Assembly (NCBI RefSeq): GCF_032854445.1
Contig: NC_088304.1
Span: 1,488,001-1,552,000, forward strand
DNA length: 64,000 nt
Source of the DNA: Liolophura sinensis
Lineage: Eukaryota; Mollusca; Polyplacophora; Chitonida; Chitonidae
Direction of reading: 5' to 3'
Below the pieces are notes generated by a model. It searched no databases, had not been told where the DNA came from, and saw only the letters and a list, made by a program, of their open reading frames with translations. Made by a program: the position numbers and the translations under genes. Positions 1 through 11,712 of this stretch are shown piece after piece. How positions within the stretch are numbered: position 1 is the first letter of the stretch; each line of letters begins with the position of its first letter.

Positions 1-142
1 AATTAAAGTTGTTGTAACGGCTCCAAAGTCGGGATATCGTTGTTTTGTGAACATTTAGGTGTCGTGCAATAGTACTAAAACTTTCTCCGGCTTGAAGACG
101 ACCAATGGCGATATTTCGGTCGGCAACACTCAGTCGCGGCAT
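1..142 (-). mobile_element. Tc1-like transposase, N-terminal part (cut by window edge)
   Basis: The minus strand from the ATG at 142-140 reads MPRLSVADRNIAIGRL and continues through QAGESFSTIARHL and NVHKTTISRLW. This is the N-terminal helix-turn-helix DNA-binding start of Tc1-like transposases. The frame is open to the window edge, so the catalytic DDE part would lie to the left. No clear terminal inverted repeat could be placed to the right of the ATG, although the element should end within a few hundred bases of it. It is an ordinary cut-and-paste DNA transposon. Whether it is intact cannot be judged from 47 codons. Confidence 0.8.
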
Positions 143-1329
143 TTTACCGACTGCCTTTCGTCGACGAATGAATAAATAAAATACGAAAGCACATGGGCTT
201 TTATACACCCCCACACTATAACTGCCATTGACATGATTTGCATGTGAATGGTTCTGTGTGCGACGTCAACAGGGTCAGTCCATGCGTTGTGACGTCATAA
301 GCAATAAAATACACTTAGGAGAGAAAAGGCAGTTGTTTGGATGGTAATCTTCATTAAAAACGTGTATAATTTAATTACATTTGGCTAAAATTTAGTTTGG
401 AAGCAATAACTTTATTCGAACGAATTTTTGATATCCGAGGACAGGGGTTGCGTTTCTTTTTTGACAGAGTTTATAATATCTTCCTCACCTGAACTCAAGC
501 TCTACATTAGACATGGTTACAGTAATGCAGTTTCACCAAATCAAATATATAAGCTTTCAATGAGTCACATACCTACAGATAATACTTATGACACCTGCTT
601 ACCCCTTCTATTATCAGTCTGTCTGTTGTTTAATGTTCAGTCTCATAGAGATAACCATGAAAACCTGTACTGACACATCACTGAGACACACAGAAAATGT
701 TCAAGATGTTTTCGGTTTTGGGCTCGCAATTTCAACGACAATCACGGGAATCGTGATAAACTGTCGTCAAAAAGATGGTAGAGAATGTCACGGTGATGAC
801 AAAGTGTCACTTCTTATCCCCCATACATGCACTGACACAGTTCCTTCTCTAGTGATGATACACTACTAATATCTCTGCTACTTCTGGTTCACCATACACA
901 AAATCACATCAAAGTTCACCAGCTGACCGCTTAGAAAAGTTCAACGGAAGTTACGTTTGCACACATATCATCTCACTGCTACAATTAGAGAATGATCTCA
1001 TACATATGGCATCTATTATCCCGGACAGGCCCCCAAAATGTACCCCGGGTCACACATTTCGTGGACCTTTTCAGTGGAAGTAAATGATCAACGCCGACAC
1101 ATGTCGCCAAGGAGATGCAGGAAATTCTTGCAAACCTTAGGTGAAGCATCCCCTGCAGTATATCGGCCGGTCTGTCCGTGTAGACGGCCGGGTGTTACTA
1201 AAATATGGAGTTCACGAATGGGTCACGGACTTTCAGCTTGCTACAAATGTACGTTCCTATTACAAATCTTCACATTTACTTTAGCACTGTATATTTTCAG
1301 GAGCTAAATCTGTCAGACTCTCACATATA
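143..1329. other. Intergenic stretch without recognisable genes
   Basis: The first ~200 bases are probably the leader and end of the Tc1-like element. The rest is AT-rich single-copy-looking DNA. The short open frames here (longest about 90 codons) lack splice context, recognisable motifs or coding-like composition. Confidence 0.5.
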
Positions 1330-1496
1330 CTGTACTATGCGAGGGAAGCCGATTTTCGCAAGCATGTATCTCTAAAAGTATTTTAAAAACTCTACATTTC
1401 TTGGTTTACATTTTCAAATATGTTGGAAACTGAAAGAAGAAACCGAGAAAAACTAAGCGAGGTTGGGGGGTGGGGGGGCGTGGTTCAGTTGGTTGT

Positions 1497-1588
1497 CTCT
1501 CCCTCCCACCATAATGCTGGCCGCCGTCGTATAAGTGAAATACTCTTGATTACGGTGCAAAACAACAATGAAATAAATAAATAAATAA
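1497..1588 (+). mobile_element. Meta/V-type SINE, 3' fragment
   Basis: This has the SINE core CCACCATAATGCTGGCCGCC, then GTATAAGTGAAATA and an AAATAAATAAAT tail. Only the 3' third is present. It borders the trinucleotide microsatellite. Confidence 0.75.
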
Positions 1589-1719
1589 AATGAACAATGG
1601 TACTTGTATATTCTGACCATGATATTATAAGCTGTAATGCTCGTATATTATTGTTATTATTGTTATCGCTATGAGCAGTGGTGCTTGTATAATGATGCTG
1701 TGAAAATGTCATTGCAATA

Positions 1720-2325
1720 GCCACACATATGACTGTTATGTTAATGATGATTATGGTGATGATATTGATGGCGATGATGATGATGATGATAGTGTTGATG
1801 ATAATGGGTTGTGTTGATAATAATGGTGAGGATGGTGATGTTATAAGAAAGGTGTTGATGGTTAATAGTGGTGATGATGATGATGATGTGTTAATGACGA
1901 TGGTGTTGATGATGGTGTTGTTGTTATTGTTGATGATGACGACGACGACGACGATGATGATGTATTGATGAAAATGAAGATGAGAATGATGGTATTGATG
2001 AGGATGATGATGGTGGTGATGACGTTGATGATACTGATTGTGTGATGGTGTGATGATGACAATGGCGGTTGTCATGAGTATGATGGCGATGATGACGATG
2101 ATGATGATGATGATGATGGGGTGCTGATGACGGCGATGGTGATAACGATGATGACGATGACGTGGTGATGATGATGATAGTGATGTTGCTGATGATAACG
2201 ATGGTGATGGTAATGACGACGACGACAACGACGACAACGACGACGACGACGATGATAATGCTGCTGAGGATGATGCTGTTGCTGATGATGGTGATGTACG
2301 TCAGTAATGATATAATGAATATTAC
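1720..2325. repeat. ATG/TGA-type compound microsatellite
   Basis: An imperfect GAT/GAC trinucleotide run, shared in position with 35020-35382 in copy B. It keeps several frames open on both strands (poly-Ser/His/Ile or Met/Thr), which are not genes. Confidence 0.9.
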
Positions 2326-2839
2326 ACCAGTTGCTGGTCTGTATTGTGATTATTTATTCCGTTGTTGTTGTATCCCTGTCGGCTTACTAACGAATGTTTT
2401 ATAATCATAGAACAGTATGAAGCTTCTGGATGTAGGAGACCAGGCAAAGCCCAAAGAGAATCCACCGCCTCTCTTCTCATCGGACTCATGACCACTCAAC
2501 CAACAACCCCATCCCCGCCCATGCGCCTCCTTTCAACTCACAACACGCAACCCCACCCTCCTCTCATTTCCACCGCAGTAAGATAACACGCAGGTGAATT
2601 GACAACAGCTGGATTCAAAAGCGTGATCTCGTTCGACATGGCCAGGAGTAGTAAAAAACATTGTAGGTGTTTATCTCACATGATAGAGGATATAAGGTTA
2701 TTCCCATTTAAGAGGCTGCTTTTCAAATTGAACATGTCAGAATCTGGCCACGCAGGAAAGGGCAAACCCCACCAATTCTCTACTGCTAACAATAATAGTA
2801 ATAACTATTATAGGGGTAATGGGGACAATAATGACATCT

Positions 2840-3960
2840 AACTTAATTCCAAGTATGGTCCGATTAAGATGATGGTGCCAAGTGAACATGATAACTATAA
2901 CAATGACAATGGTGGCGATTAGTAAATGAAACTTATACTTCGAAGTTTCTTACCTGTATGTTGTAAGTTTGTAAACTTCTCCAGTAATCGTATCCCTGCA
3001 GCCACTACAGGAATCTTCGATGTCGGTTGGCCCTAATGGCCACAGAAGGTACTTGATTTACATATACCAACAGGTGAATCACAGCTGCTCACATCTGTGG
3101 AACCTAAACTTGCCCACGATGAAATTTGTTTGCTCAACATAAATCTGTGTATTTAAATAGGTAAAATTTAAAAGCTTGCGTCCGATTTTCCGATTGCATG
3201 AATTAATTTAATTGCTATGTATTTTTGGTTACCGATATGCCATTAATAACCTAGGCCTCTGTAACATTATATAACTGCGAAATCTCACGTGAGAACAAAC
3301 GTAATAAAATGAAGCCAGAACTAACACTGGCTATAACTTACAAGAACGTTACGTGTTCCTCGTATACAGTGGTCATCGGATACTCTGCAGATCAAGAAGC
3401 ACTCTATGGCGCTACCCCTTACGAACAATTTGACCAAAGTCACGTGGTCGGCTTTAAAGGATATCTACACCTTTTACCTTGCTAATGTCTGAAGTATGCA
3501 AACGACCCGGAACGTTCTGGTGCTTTTATTCCGTGCCCCACTGGATATCTCACAACCTCACAGCAGCTATGCATGATAGCCATCGTGAACTGAACAGATG
3601 GAGATTATCTTTAATGCAATATACATTTGTGAGATGTATACAGTAATAAGCACATGTGCATCTACGTCACTAATGACTCACCACGGCAATATACTTATAT
3701 CACTTTTGATCTAGCACATATGTTTGTAGTTCCAATTAAATTAAATCCTAGGGCATATTATCAACAATTTCTGATGTATTCTGTAAGTGTCTCAATAGTT
3801 TATTCTCGACTTTAAAAATCCGATATCGGGTTGTTCACGAAGGCAGGTAAATAACAGAAATTATCTAGAACAGACATAAAAGTTCAATTCGACAGAATAC
3901 ATCTCATTGCCAATGGAACTAAAGTGCACCTCAGACAAAAAAAATTTTCTGTGTAGCGCT
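2840..3960. other. Duplicated non-coding block (copy A side)
   Basis: Matches 36425-38205. No exon with conserved reading frame was found in it. The copies differ by substitutions and small indels spread evenly, as expected of non-coding DNA. Confidence 0.5.
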
Positions 3961-4034
3961 AGAAAAATATAATTTTTTATTTTTGCTTTTTTATCGTCAA
4001 ACTCTAGAATGTTTTATCTTATATGTGATGACTG

Positions 4035-4112
4035 GGTTTCGCCCTGTTTCCCTCCCAACATAATGCTGGCCACCGTCGAGTAACTAAACATAACACCAAT
4101 TAGATTAATAAA
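4035..4112 (+). mobile_element. Meta/V-type SINE, 3' fragment
   Basis: Degraded SINE tail: CTCCCAACATAATGCTGGCC, then a drifted tail ending AATAAATAAAT. Confidence 0.6.
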
Positions 4113-4129
4113 TAAATATGTGATGTATT

Positions 4130-4335
4130 TTACATGGGTGGAGGAAACCGGAGTGTCCAGGTAAACCACCCAGCTTTGGCATGTCAGGCCTGTATAGTTA
4201 ATAACTTACTATGTCTGACGTATATATCGACCGCTTTTTCCCACCAAGGCACCGATATCACTGAAAACGAGGATCTTGAAAACTCCATATCCCAGCATGG
4301 GATTGAACCCACGTCTGGTGCGACCTAGCGACATG
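4130..4335 (-). mobile_element. tRNA-derived SINE, different family (remnant)
   Basis: Read on the minus strand the right end gives a tRNA-like B box (GTGGGTTCAATCCCATG) after an A-box-like TAGGTCGCACC. The body includes GGAAACCGGAGTG on the plus strand. Similar body fragments occur near 17515-17600 and 41935-41990, so this is a dispersed family. Confidence 0.45.
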
Positions 4336-4740
4336 AAAAGGAATCAACTTAACGCTGCCAGCCAAAAATATTTGAAAGAGGAAAGATTCCAAATTTCTGT
4401 AGCAAATTTCCGCTTATTTTAGTGTGACGTACACCATTAATGTTGCATCCCGATTTTAACCAATCTGAAATGTGCGTAGGCCTATTCATGGCCCAGCCTG
4501 CCATACTGATTTAGACCTAGAGCCAGGTTTTATTCAAGTTTTTCATGAATGCCCATCTTGATAGGACACTATGGTCTATTATAATTTATAAATGCTGTTA
4601 AACTGCACGATATCCAACCAGTCAGTGGATTTAATCCTTGTACTATCGGCATCTTTATCGAGACCAAAGTGTCCGTATACCGTAATTTTTTTTAAACAAA
4701 TGGTACGAAGGCGGCAAATATCCTTAGTATTTGTGTATGA

Positions 4741-4835
4741 TTTATTTATTTATTTATTTATTTCATTAGTGTTTTACGCCGTACTTAAAAATATTTCACT
4801 TAGAGGACAGTGGCCAGCATTATGGTGGGAGGATT
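4741..4835 (-). mobile_element. Meta/V-type SINE, 3' fragment
   Basis: Begins with TTTATTTATTTATTTATTT (tail complement), then GTTTTACGCCGTACTTAAAA and ends near TATGGTGGGAGG. It is absent from the matching point of copy B (~38550), so it was inserted after the duplication or lost from B. Confidence 0.75.
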
Positions 4836-5152
4836 TGTGTTAGAATATTGATTCCAATACCAGTCACATCTGAACTCATCATTTGATTTTTGCATGCAGA
4901 CCTCTTTATCCCAGGAGTCACAGGATTGTATGGAAATAAAGGCTCTCTGTGACCAAACTGTGCAGATTCATGATAGTCCGACCGACCGACCGATCAGTAT
5001 TAGAATAATGGCACCCAGTAACATTGGTCGCAGCTGGTGTTTTGAGACGAACATTGGGATGCAAAAGAGGAAACTATACATCACACACATAATTTTGTCA
5101 TATTTGGCATTTTTGAAGAAAATTCTGAACATTTTAAATGTAAATAAAGAGG

Positions 5153-5365
5153 AATCCCTCCAAGAAGAGGACAAATCTCATGCCTGATCAATAGTCGCCT
5201 AGATCCTCTACAACATATCATGCAATCCCTCCAAGAAGAGGACAAATCTTATGCCTGATCAATAGTCGCCTAGATCCTCTACAACATATCATGCAATCCC
5301 TCCAAGAAGAGGACAAATCTCATGCCTGATCAATAGTCGCCTAGATCCTCTACGGCATATCGTGC
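5153..5365. repeat. Tandem repeat, 3 x 71 bp
   Basis: Three near-identical 71-bp units beginning AATCCCTCCAAGAAGAGG, with a fourth partial start at 5366. Copy B holds only one diverged unit at 38965-39035, so the triplication followed the segmental duplication. Confidence 0.9.
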
Positions 5366-6059
5366 AATCAGTCCAAGATGTACGATGACGAAACACTTTT
5401 TCGTCCGAAGGTTGTCTCAACTATGGCTGTATGTGTGGGTGTCACTGGGCCTTCAGTGAAAACTTTCTCATTGAGAACATCAATATAAATAAATTTATAA
5501 AGTTGGATAAAGTAAGAAATTTACCACACTAAATTTAAGAAATGAAGAACCTCTGTACAAGACAAAAATTTTATTTTCTTTTTTTTACATGACACCTGTC
5601 AAAAACTGTACAAAACTACAACATTTTTCTCTTTAAAGACATGCGTGTATCGATATAGAATAAAATACGCAAATTACAAATAATATAACAATGAATGGAC
5701 AGAAAAGTAGTTGATCTGACATGCAAACTCACTGACAGAATCATCAAGAGATCACCATTTATGGGTCCTGTAACTCTCTAGGTTGTTGAAAGATATTTAC
5801 CGAACTCCCCTATAACTAAGGCTTCGAGAGGCAACACACCTACAATGCCAAAATTTGACTGAAATATATTAATTGAAAACATAAAATATGTGACTTCTCA
5901 GTTGTTTGGGGATATGTATGCTTACTTTTCCATAATCCTATGCTTACTTGGGGTAAACAAAGTCATCTATGAGCTTTATGGCGCTCACCGGTTTTAGAGG
6001 TGGCCACGACACTGTACCGAGAACCTGAAAAACATCTAGACGCCAAAAGCACCAGTCTT

Positions 6060-6785
6060 ATCCCTTCTGTCAGGTTTCCTAAGTAACCCAAATAGAGTCT
6101 GATGGATGATGGAGTAGATGACATAGATGGCTGTGAGGATGATTTTATACAGGATGGGCAAAGTGTCAAACTGAAATCAGCATGACAGAACATTTATTAG
6201 TGCTTTGATTATCAGCCACATCTGCATCCTACGTGCACGCTGCTACACTTGTCAAAACAGAGCAGCCAACGTAGTCCGCTTTGCAGCTGCTCTCCACGGC
6301 CAATAAATTGGCAACATTTCAAAGTAACACTTTTTTTTACCTGTAATGCCAAACACAGTAGTACCTAGCTAACATGTACTGTTGGTCTTGTCACATTTCG
6401 ACTCAAGAAATGAAGCCTATCTAAAATGCAAACATGGCTTATTTCGCTCACCTCAAAAACATGTAAAGAAACAAAGAATGTGAACAAAAATGACATACCC
6501 TCAGAAATGGGTATTAAGCCCAAAGTAAATAGGTTTACCACAACTCATTATGCCCAAAGTTGGTGATTCAATGTTTGTTTATTTATTGTAAAAACAGTAA
6601 ACTGGACAAAAGATCATGGATTGATATGACAATGTTAACAGTATGGTAGCTTCACAATTTGTCTGTACCGGTGAATACAGCATTTTTACCTTGGCTTCAA
6701 ACAGTACAATGCTTGTGATGATTCAGACTGGGACGAAACATGTGTTGAAGTAGAGAGACATCTGCAGGGGCAAATTTGTGATAAA
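6060..6785 (-). pseudogene. TMEM17 pseudogene (exons 2 and 3 only)
   Basis: This is the copy-A counterpart of TMEM17 exons 2 and 3. The exon-3 copy (about 6060-6170) still starts FDTLPILYKIILTAIYVIYS but then carries a ~5-bp deletion that shifts the frame, and its splice donor GTAAGA has become ATAAGA. The exon-2 copy (about 6692-6775) keeps the PLQMSLYFNTCF coding stretch but runs into a stop three codons later and has a degraded acceptor. Sequence matching exon 1 and the last exon is missing: copy A jumps from the block matching 40630 straight to that matching 44170, and from ~7700 to ~7780 across the exon-1 position. It cannot make a TMEM17 protein. Confidence 0.88.
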
Positions 6786-6936
6786 AGATGAAAAGAGTTA
6801 AAAGACTAATCATAGCACACACGTTGCATGGGGTAATGCGCATGGCGTTGCACAGGCCAGTTAAACACTTACTTAAATCTACATTTCCAAACGCAAAAGT
6901 GCTGTGCACAATTTACATGTAATGTTCAGCTGATAT

Positions 6937-7205
6937 CTTTTTATTTTTTTGTTTGGTGTTTTACGCCTTACTGAAGATTATTTCACTTACAAGATGGCAT
7001 CCAGCATTATGGTAGGACGAAACCGGGCAGAGTGCGGGGGAAACCCAAGATCATCCGCAGGTTGTTAGCAGACCGTTCCACGTACAGTCGGTCGGAGGCG
7101 AATTCATCTTGTGCTTGATTTCAACTCACGGCAACAGCGTCGGTGAGAGACTTCTGCGTCATTGCGCCGCGCTGGCACGCTTCCCACCTCGGCCATGTTG
7201 GTCCC
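6937..7205 (-). mobile_element. Meta/V-type SINE, nearly full length, shared by both duplicates
   Basis: From the tail (GTTTTACGCCTTACTGAAG) through GCATTATGGTAGGACG to a decayed tRNA-like head near 7190. The same insertion, with the same right flank (GTTCAACTAATA), lies at 45318-45530. The insertion therefore predates the segmental duplication. Confidence 0.85.
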
Positions 7206-7779
7206 GTTCAACTAATACACTAGCTGTATCTAGTGTGATCTGTTCTGAGGCAATTGTCAACTTAAAAGCACAAAGAGTTAAAACTTAAATAACAGAATCC
7301 CAAAATTTGTTCAGGACAGAACAGGTACTTTTCAAGAAATTTCAAGAAATTGACACCAATGACTTCTGTAGAAAACATGGAATAAATATAATTTTGAAAT
7401 AGGTCGACGCTTCTGAATGCTTCACGATATATTGCATGCTATTAAGTTATGCTGTATCTTCGGTACCAGTATCTATCTGTGTGACTGTTTATGTCATCTA
7501 CAACATTTAAACACTTCATAAGACTTTTGAGTCAAGCAGCTTTCGGTTTTTGAATATGCAGGCTTGTCTGTTTTTTTGTTTTTTTTTTTTTTTGATTTTT
7601 TTTTGTTTGTTTTTTAAAGATGGTTTTAGTTCTGAATTGCCTAGAAATCTCTGGTGTTGACACTGAACAAATGACAAAATGATTTGTTGTTTCAGACTGA
7701 CACCAGTTGAATTCTGTTAGTCACTGAGGTGGATACCAACATGTTCATTTCATTTGTGTTTGAAACTGCCACATATTTT

Positions 7780-8120
7780 GTGGATTATGGATTACGCTGA
7801 TCAATACCGAACTTAGTGACCTAACCCACAGGCGGATATAGCCCAATCTTAGAGAATGCCGCTTAGCAGATGAACTTTGACCCAGGTTAGAAATCATCTG
7901 ATTGGTCAATAGCAAACCGAAAAGCGGAAAGGTTATTTCAACAACAGCGCCATTTTCAAAAGAAGTTGATTTCGGTTTGCTGAATGTTCACACGCAGGTA
8001 CCACTTGTGGTCATTTTGTAATTTATAGGGCCCTTATCATTACTTAGTCATTGTGTATCAAGTAGTCCAGCTGTTATATTGTTTCTGCACAGATTTCATA
8101 CGATTTTACAGCAGCCACCC
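7780..8120. other. Duplicate of the TMEM17 upstream block
   Basis: About 90% identical by eye to 47515-47850, the region directly upstream of functional TMEM17. It includes AACTTTGACCCAGGTTAG and ATTGGTCAATAGCAAACCG. It is the best preserved part of copy A although the gene beside it is dead. Confidence 0.7.
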
Positions 8121-8140
8121 ACAAACAAAAGATTTGTCTG

Positions 8141-8403
8141 ATTTATTTATTTGATTGGTGTTCTACGCCGTATTCAAGAATATTTCAGTTATACGACGGC
8201 GGCCAGCTTTATGGTGGGAGGAAACCGGCCAGACCTTGGGAGAAACCCATGACTATCCGCAGGTTGCTTGCTGACCTTCCCACGTACCGCCGGAGAGGAA
8301 GCCAACATGAGTTGGACTTGAACTCACCGCGACTGCATTGGTGAGAGGCTCCTGGGTCATTATGCTGCGCTAGCCGCGCTAACCAACTGAGCCAGGGAGG
8401 CCC
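8141..8403 (-). mobile_element. Meta/V-type tRNA-derived SINE, full length
   Basis: Read on the minus strand: head GGGGCCTCCCTGGCTCAG (A box), then the B-box region GAGTTCAAGTCCAACTCATG, central Meta-type domain and the TATAAGTGAAATATTCT-like tail ending AAATAAATAAAT. It is absent from the matching place in copy B, so it is a later insertion. Confidence 0.88.
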
Positions 8404-9427
8404 CACAATCTAAAGAAGATAAAATACCTTATCCAACCTACCTGGCCTAGCCCCACCTACATGTGATACCCGACCACGTGATCGTATACCCGACCACGTG
8501 ATCTTTTTATTTCTTGTCGCTGGTTATGTAATACCTTTCAATCAGGTAAACACTCTCAAATCCATTCAAAATCATAGATTTTTATCCTCAAAAAAACATC
8601 GCTAGTATCATTCAGAATAGAAGGTAACCTGCTGCAAAAACAACGTCAATCTGATCTGATCTTTTTTGGCGATTTAATCTGAAACCACAGGTCTGATCAC
8701 GTTTTCCTTACAGCCCATGCGTCGCTCTCTACCATTCGCTTTACATCACTGCCGTGAGTGGCAAATTTTGTACAGAAATCTTGAACAACGCCGAGGTCAC
8801 TGGTTCACGGTGATGAGGTACAAAGTGATGTCAGAAAACACAAACAATCCGTCTCAACCTTTGTCTCTAATAATACTTTATTTATATAGAGTATGTACAA
8901 CCTACGTCGGTCATACAGGGTCCAAGAGCAAAATTGGTCATATCGTCCAAGGTGTATAATAGTATCGTCCAGCATACACAATCATACCGTACATGGTGTA
9001 AAGTCTTCCTCGGGGATCCGTGTTTATCGGCATGCAGCTGCACCATTGTTTAGTAAAGCACGATGTAGGTCTTTTTTCAACAGTTTCTGATATTTACATG
9101 ACAGATTAATCTCTGATGTCTAGCAGCAACCTGTTGACGGTTGTGGGTTTTCCTTGTTGGTCTACCTTAGCTGTAAATCAGCGTCTGACTGCAATCTGAA
9201 AACTAGGTCATCAGGCAGGCGGAGATTCATATGCGTGTATTGTGGACATACGAATTTTGAAATCAACATAAAAAATGAAATCAATTCATCGGACGTCTTT
9301 TATAAAATTATCCATGTATTTAAAAAAAAATTAAAGAAACATTGTCATCTACCTGAACTCAAACCCACAATTTCCCTGTCCAAACAAAATTTTGACAGCG
9401 TTTATACACTCGCAACCAATACCCTAA

Positions 9428-9635
9428 TGCACCAACGCGGTCGCTATCAGTTCAAGTCCAGCCCATGCTGGCTTCCTCTTCGGTCGTACGTGGGAAGACC
9501 TGACAGCAACTTATTGATGGTCGTGGGTTTCCCCTGGGCTGTGCCCGGTTTTCTCCCACCAAAATGCTGGACGCCGTCATATAAGTGAAATATTCTTGAG
9601 TACGGTGTAAGGCATCAATCAAGTAAATAAATAAT
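9428..9635 (+). mobile_element. Meta/V-type SINE, 5'-truncated
   Basis: Starts at the B-box region (GGTCGCTATCAGTTCAAGTC) and runs through AAATATTCTTGAGTACGGTG to the AAATAAATAA tail. Confidence 0.85.
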
Positions 9636-9641
9636 TAACTA

Positions 9642-9878
9642 CACTGATGCCGCAAAACGGGCTGCAATTCGGCAGCATTTATTTATTCAACATCAGTGTG
9701 TCAAAAGAGTTCTGCTTTGCAAACAGTAGACGGACCAGGTAATTTCAGAATCAAAAATTAAAGACAGGAGGACCTATGGCTTGGTGAATTCAATATGCAA
9801 GTGTAGAGGGCACTTAAAAGAGGAAAGAGTGGACCTTAGATGGACCTTGATACAGGCTGTTCTACTGTGGCATCAGTG
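9642..9878. mobile_element. 237-bp MITE with CACTGATGCC ends and TA target site
   Basis: The ends are perfect inverted repeats: CACTGATGCC at 9642-9651 and GGCATCAGTG at 9869-9878, flanked on both sides by TA (9640-41 and 9879-80). TA duplication fits the Tc1/mariner group. No coding capacity. It sits directly against the tail of the preceding SINE. Confidence 0.65.
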
Positions 9879-9899
9879 TAGCTTGTATTTAAGTACTTG

Positions 9900-11260
9900 A
9901 CACTAGTAACTTGTCAAAGAGGATACCCTGGGATATCCAGTTTAGGATCATCTCCAACCACAAACTATCCATCGCCAATGTATAAGTGGAAAAATTTTTG
10001 AGTGAGTATGGGGTTCAACACCAATCATTAACTTACTTGTCCCAAGTCCTTCAGGACTGTTTCCGTCAGGATGCTGTTTTAGAATTCCAGTATTGATCAC
10101 ATCACTGAGTACATTGCCACCTCTCAATAAATATGATCTGAAGCTACAATTTGCATGTCACTGATAGCAACTGAACTGCCCTTGTTATCTCATGGTTAGC
10201 CCAAATTTAAGCCAATTCCCTGCAAATTCTTTAAAGATACAATTACATGAAAATCAACTCTAAAATGAAGATTGTGATTTTAATGTAAATTAAGGAAACT
10301 GTGCCAAAAAGAAATTCATCCCTGGGATATGTTCTATGTCTTAAAATTGCCACTGTATTTCATGCATATTTTTAGTCAAAGGTCGAACATTTCCGAAAAT
10401 TATGTCTTCGGAGAGCTTAGACCTACTGGAAACATAACCCGAGAAGTCTTAGCTGTGACCATTTTGATTTTTATACTCACCCGCCATTAGCCGGAGCACA
10501 TTGTGTTATAGCGATTTTGTCTGTCCGCTTTATCTCCAGTTGTTTGCCACAGATAGTCTTAATTTTTGATGGATACATACATACACAGATGACGATGTCA
10601 GCTTCTTGATACCGGTCTCAGGACATGATGTTGTTGTTTGTAGTACAAATTCATAACACCGTCAACAGTCTGAACCTTGTCGTCGTCGAAGACATTTTTC
10701 GTCCAGACATCTCTATACAGTATCCTAGAAAGTGTCCTCTCCTCAACTGTCAAGGTTTAGACAACCGGCAAGAAAAAGTCCGAATATGGAATAAACTGAT
10801 TTTAGTGCAATCTGTACATTTGTGTGATCTTCTATAATGGTAAACCGAATGGTTTTATCAGATTTTTTTTTTCGATTTTTTTTTTAGCGTTTGAAACATG
10901 CAGTCATTGACATTTTATTCTGATAACATGAGATTAAGTCTGCTTTTCTCCATAGTCTGCAAAGATTGGGAATTATCATCGTTTATAGGTTTTCTGTATT
11001 CTGATATTGAAATAAGGCTTTTGTGTCAAGCCTTGAGAGTGTAAATCTGTACTTACAAAGGTAAATACTGGGTTAATTATCTCTTTGTTCACTTCATTCC
11101 ATTAACTCCTTTTTCTTTTTGGTAAATACACACACATTTTTTTTAAAGTTCCTGCCGCATTTACATGTACCTGTAATGTTGGGAAAACAGTTCTGTTTAA
11201 AAAGGGCTTTGTTTTATTTGGTTAATTTTGTTGAGCGACAGTTTTCTTGTTTGTTTTTTG
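9900..11260. other. Gene-free stretch, right edge of copy A and beyond
   Basis: 10175-10460 matches 50050-50335 and marks the last recognised block of the segmental duplication. From 10460 to 11260 no matching block in copy B, repeat or gene was recognised. Confidence 0.5.
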
Positions 11261-11261
11261 T

Positions 11262-11432
11262 TTTCTGGAGGAAGGGGATTTTTGTTTTCGGGGTAGGTGG
11301 ATTTTTGCTTTCTGGAGGAAGGGGATTTTTGTTTTCTGGGGAAGGGGGATTTTTGTTTTCTAGAGGAGGGTTTTTTTGTTTTATGGGGGAGTGGGATTTT
11401 TGTTTTCTTGGGGAGGGAGATTTTTGTTTTCG
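11262..11432. repeat. G/T-rich minisatellite (~24-bp unit)
   Basis: About six imperfect units built on GGAAGGGGATTTTTGTTTTC. It keeps frames open on both strands (Phe/Cys/Leu-rich or Lys/Pro-rich). These are not proteins. Confidence 0.85.
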
Positions 11433-11625
11433 CTTTATTTATACAACCAACAGCGGCCTGGAACATGTATTGGAATGTGGAGGGTATGCGCATCGACAGC
11501 AGTTTTTCTGGTCTAAGACCAGATCGTCAGGTAATGACTGCTACATCGCCGAAGCGCATGGTGTGAAGCCATAATCATTCTTTCACTTTTTTCTGGTTTA
11601 TATTAACATGCAGAGCAATTCAATT

Positions 11626-11712
11626 AGTATATTTCCCTGGCTGGCCGCCCTTGTAAAAGTGAAATATTCTTGAGTACGGCGAAAAACACCAATCAAATAA
11701 GTTAATGAATTA
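11626..11712 (+). mobile_element. Meta/V-type SINE, 3' fragment
   Basis: GCTGGCCGCCCTTGTAAAAG then AAATATTCTTGAGTACGGCG and a decayed A-rich tail. Confidence 0.7.

Larger units (their letters stand above)
1330..10460 (+). repeat. Segmental duplication, copy A
   Basis: Block by block this region matches 34755-50335 in the same order and orientation. Pairs: 1330-1470 with 34758-35010; 1614-1750 with 35125-35265; 2840-3560 with 36425-37745; 3640-3950 with 37815-38205; 4600-4725 with 38450-38565; 5310-5480 with 38965-39110; 5495-5790 with 40133-40440; 6035-6760 with 44170-45115; 6935-7260 with 45318-45560; 7430-7560 with 45975-46070; 7780-8120 with 47515-47850; 8900-9110 with 47905-48090; 10175-10460 with 50050-50335. 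Identity by eye ranges from ~70% to ~90%. Copy A is shorter because it lacks the first and last TMEM17 exons, most of the intronic minisatellites and the foldback found in copy B. Confidence 0.85.

Noticed and set aside
1485-2404. 250-codon Ser/His/Ile frame and Met/Thr frames
   Set aside because: Trinucleotide microsatellite translated in different frames.
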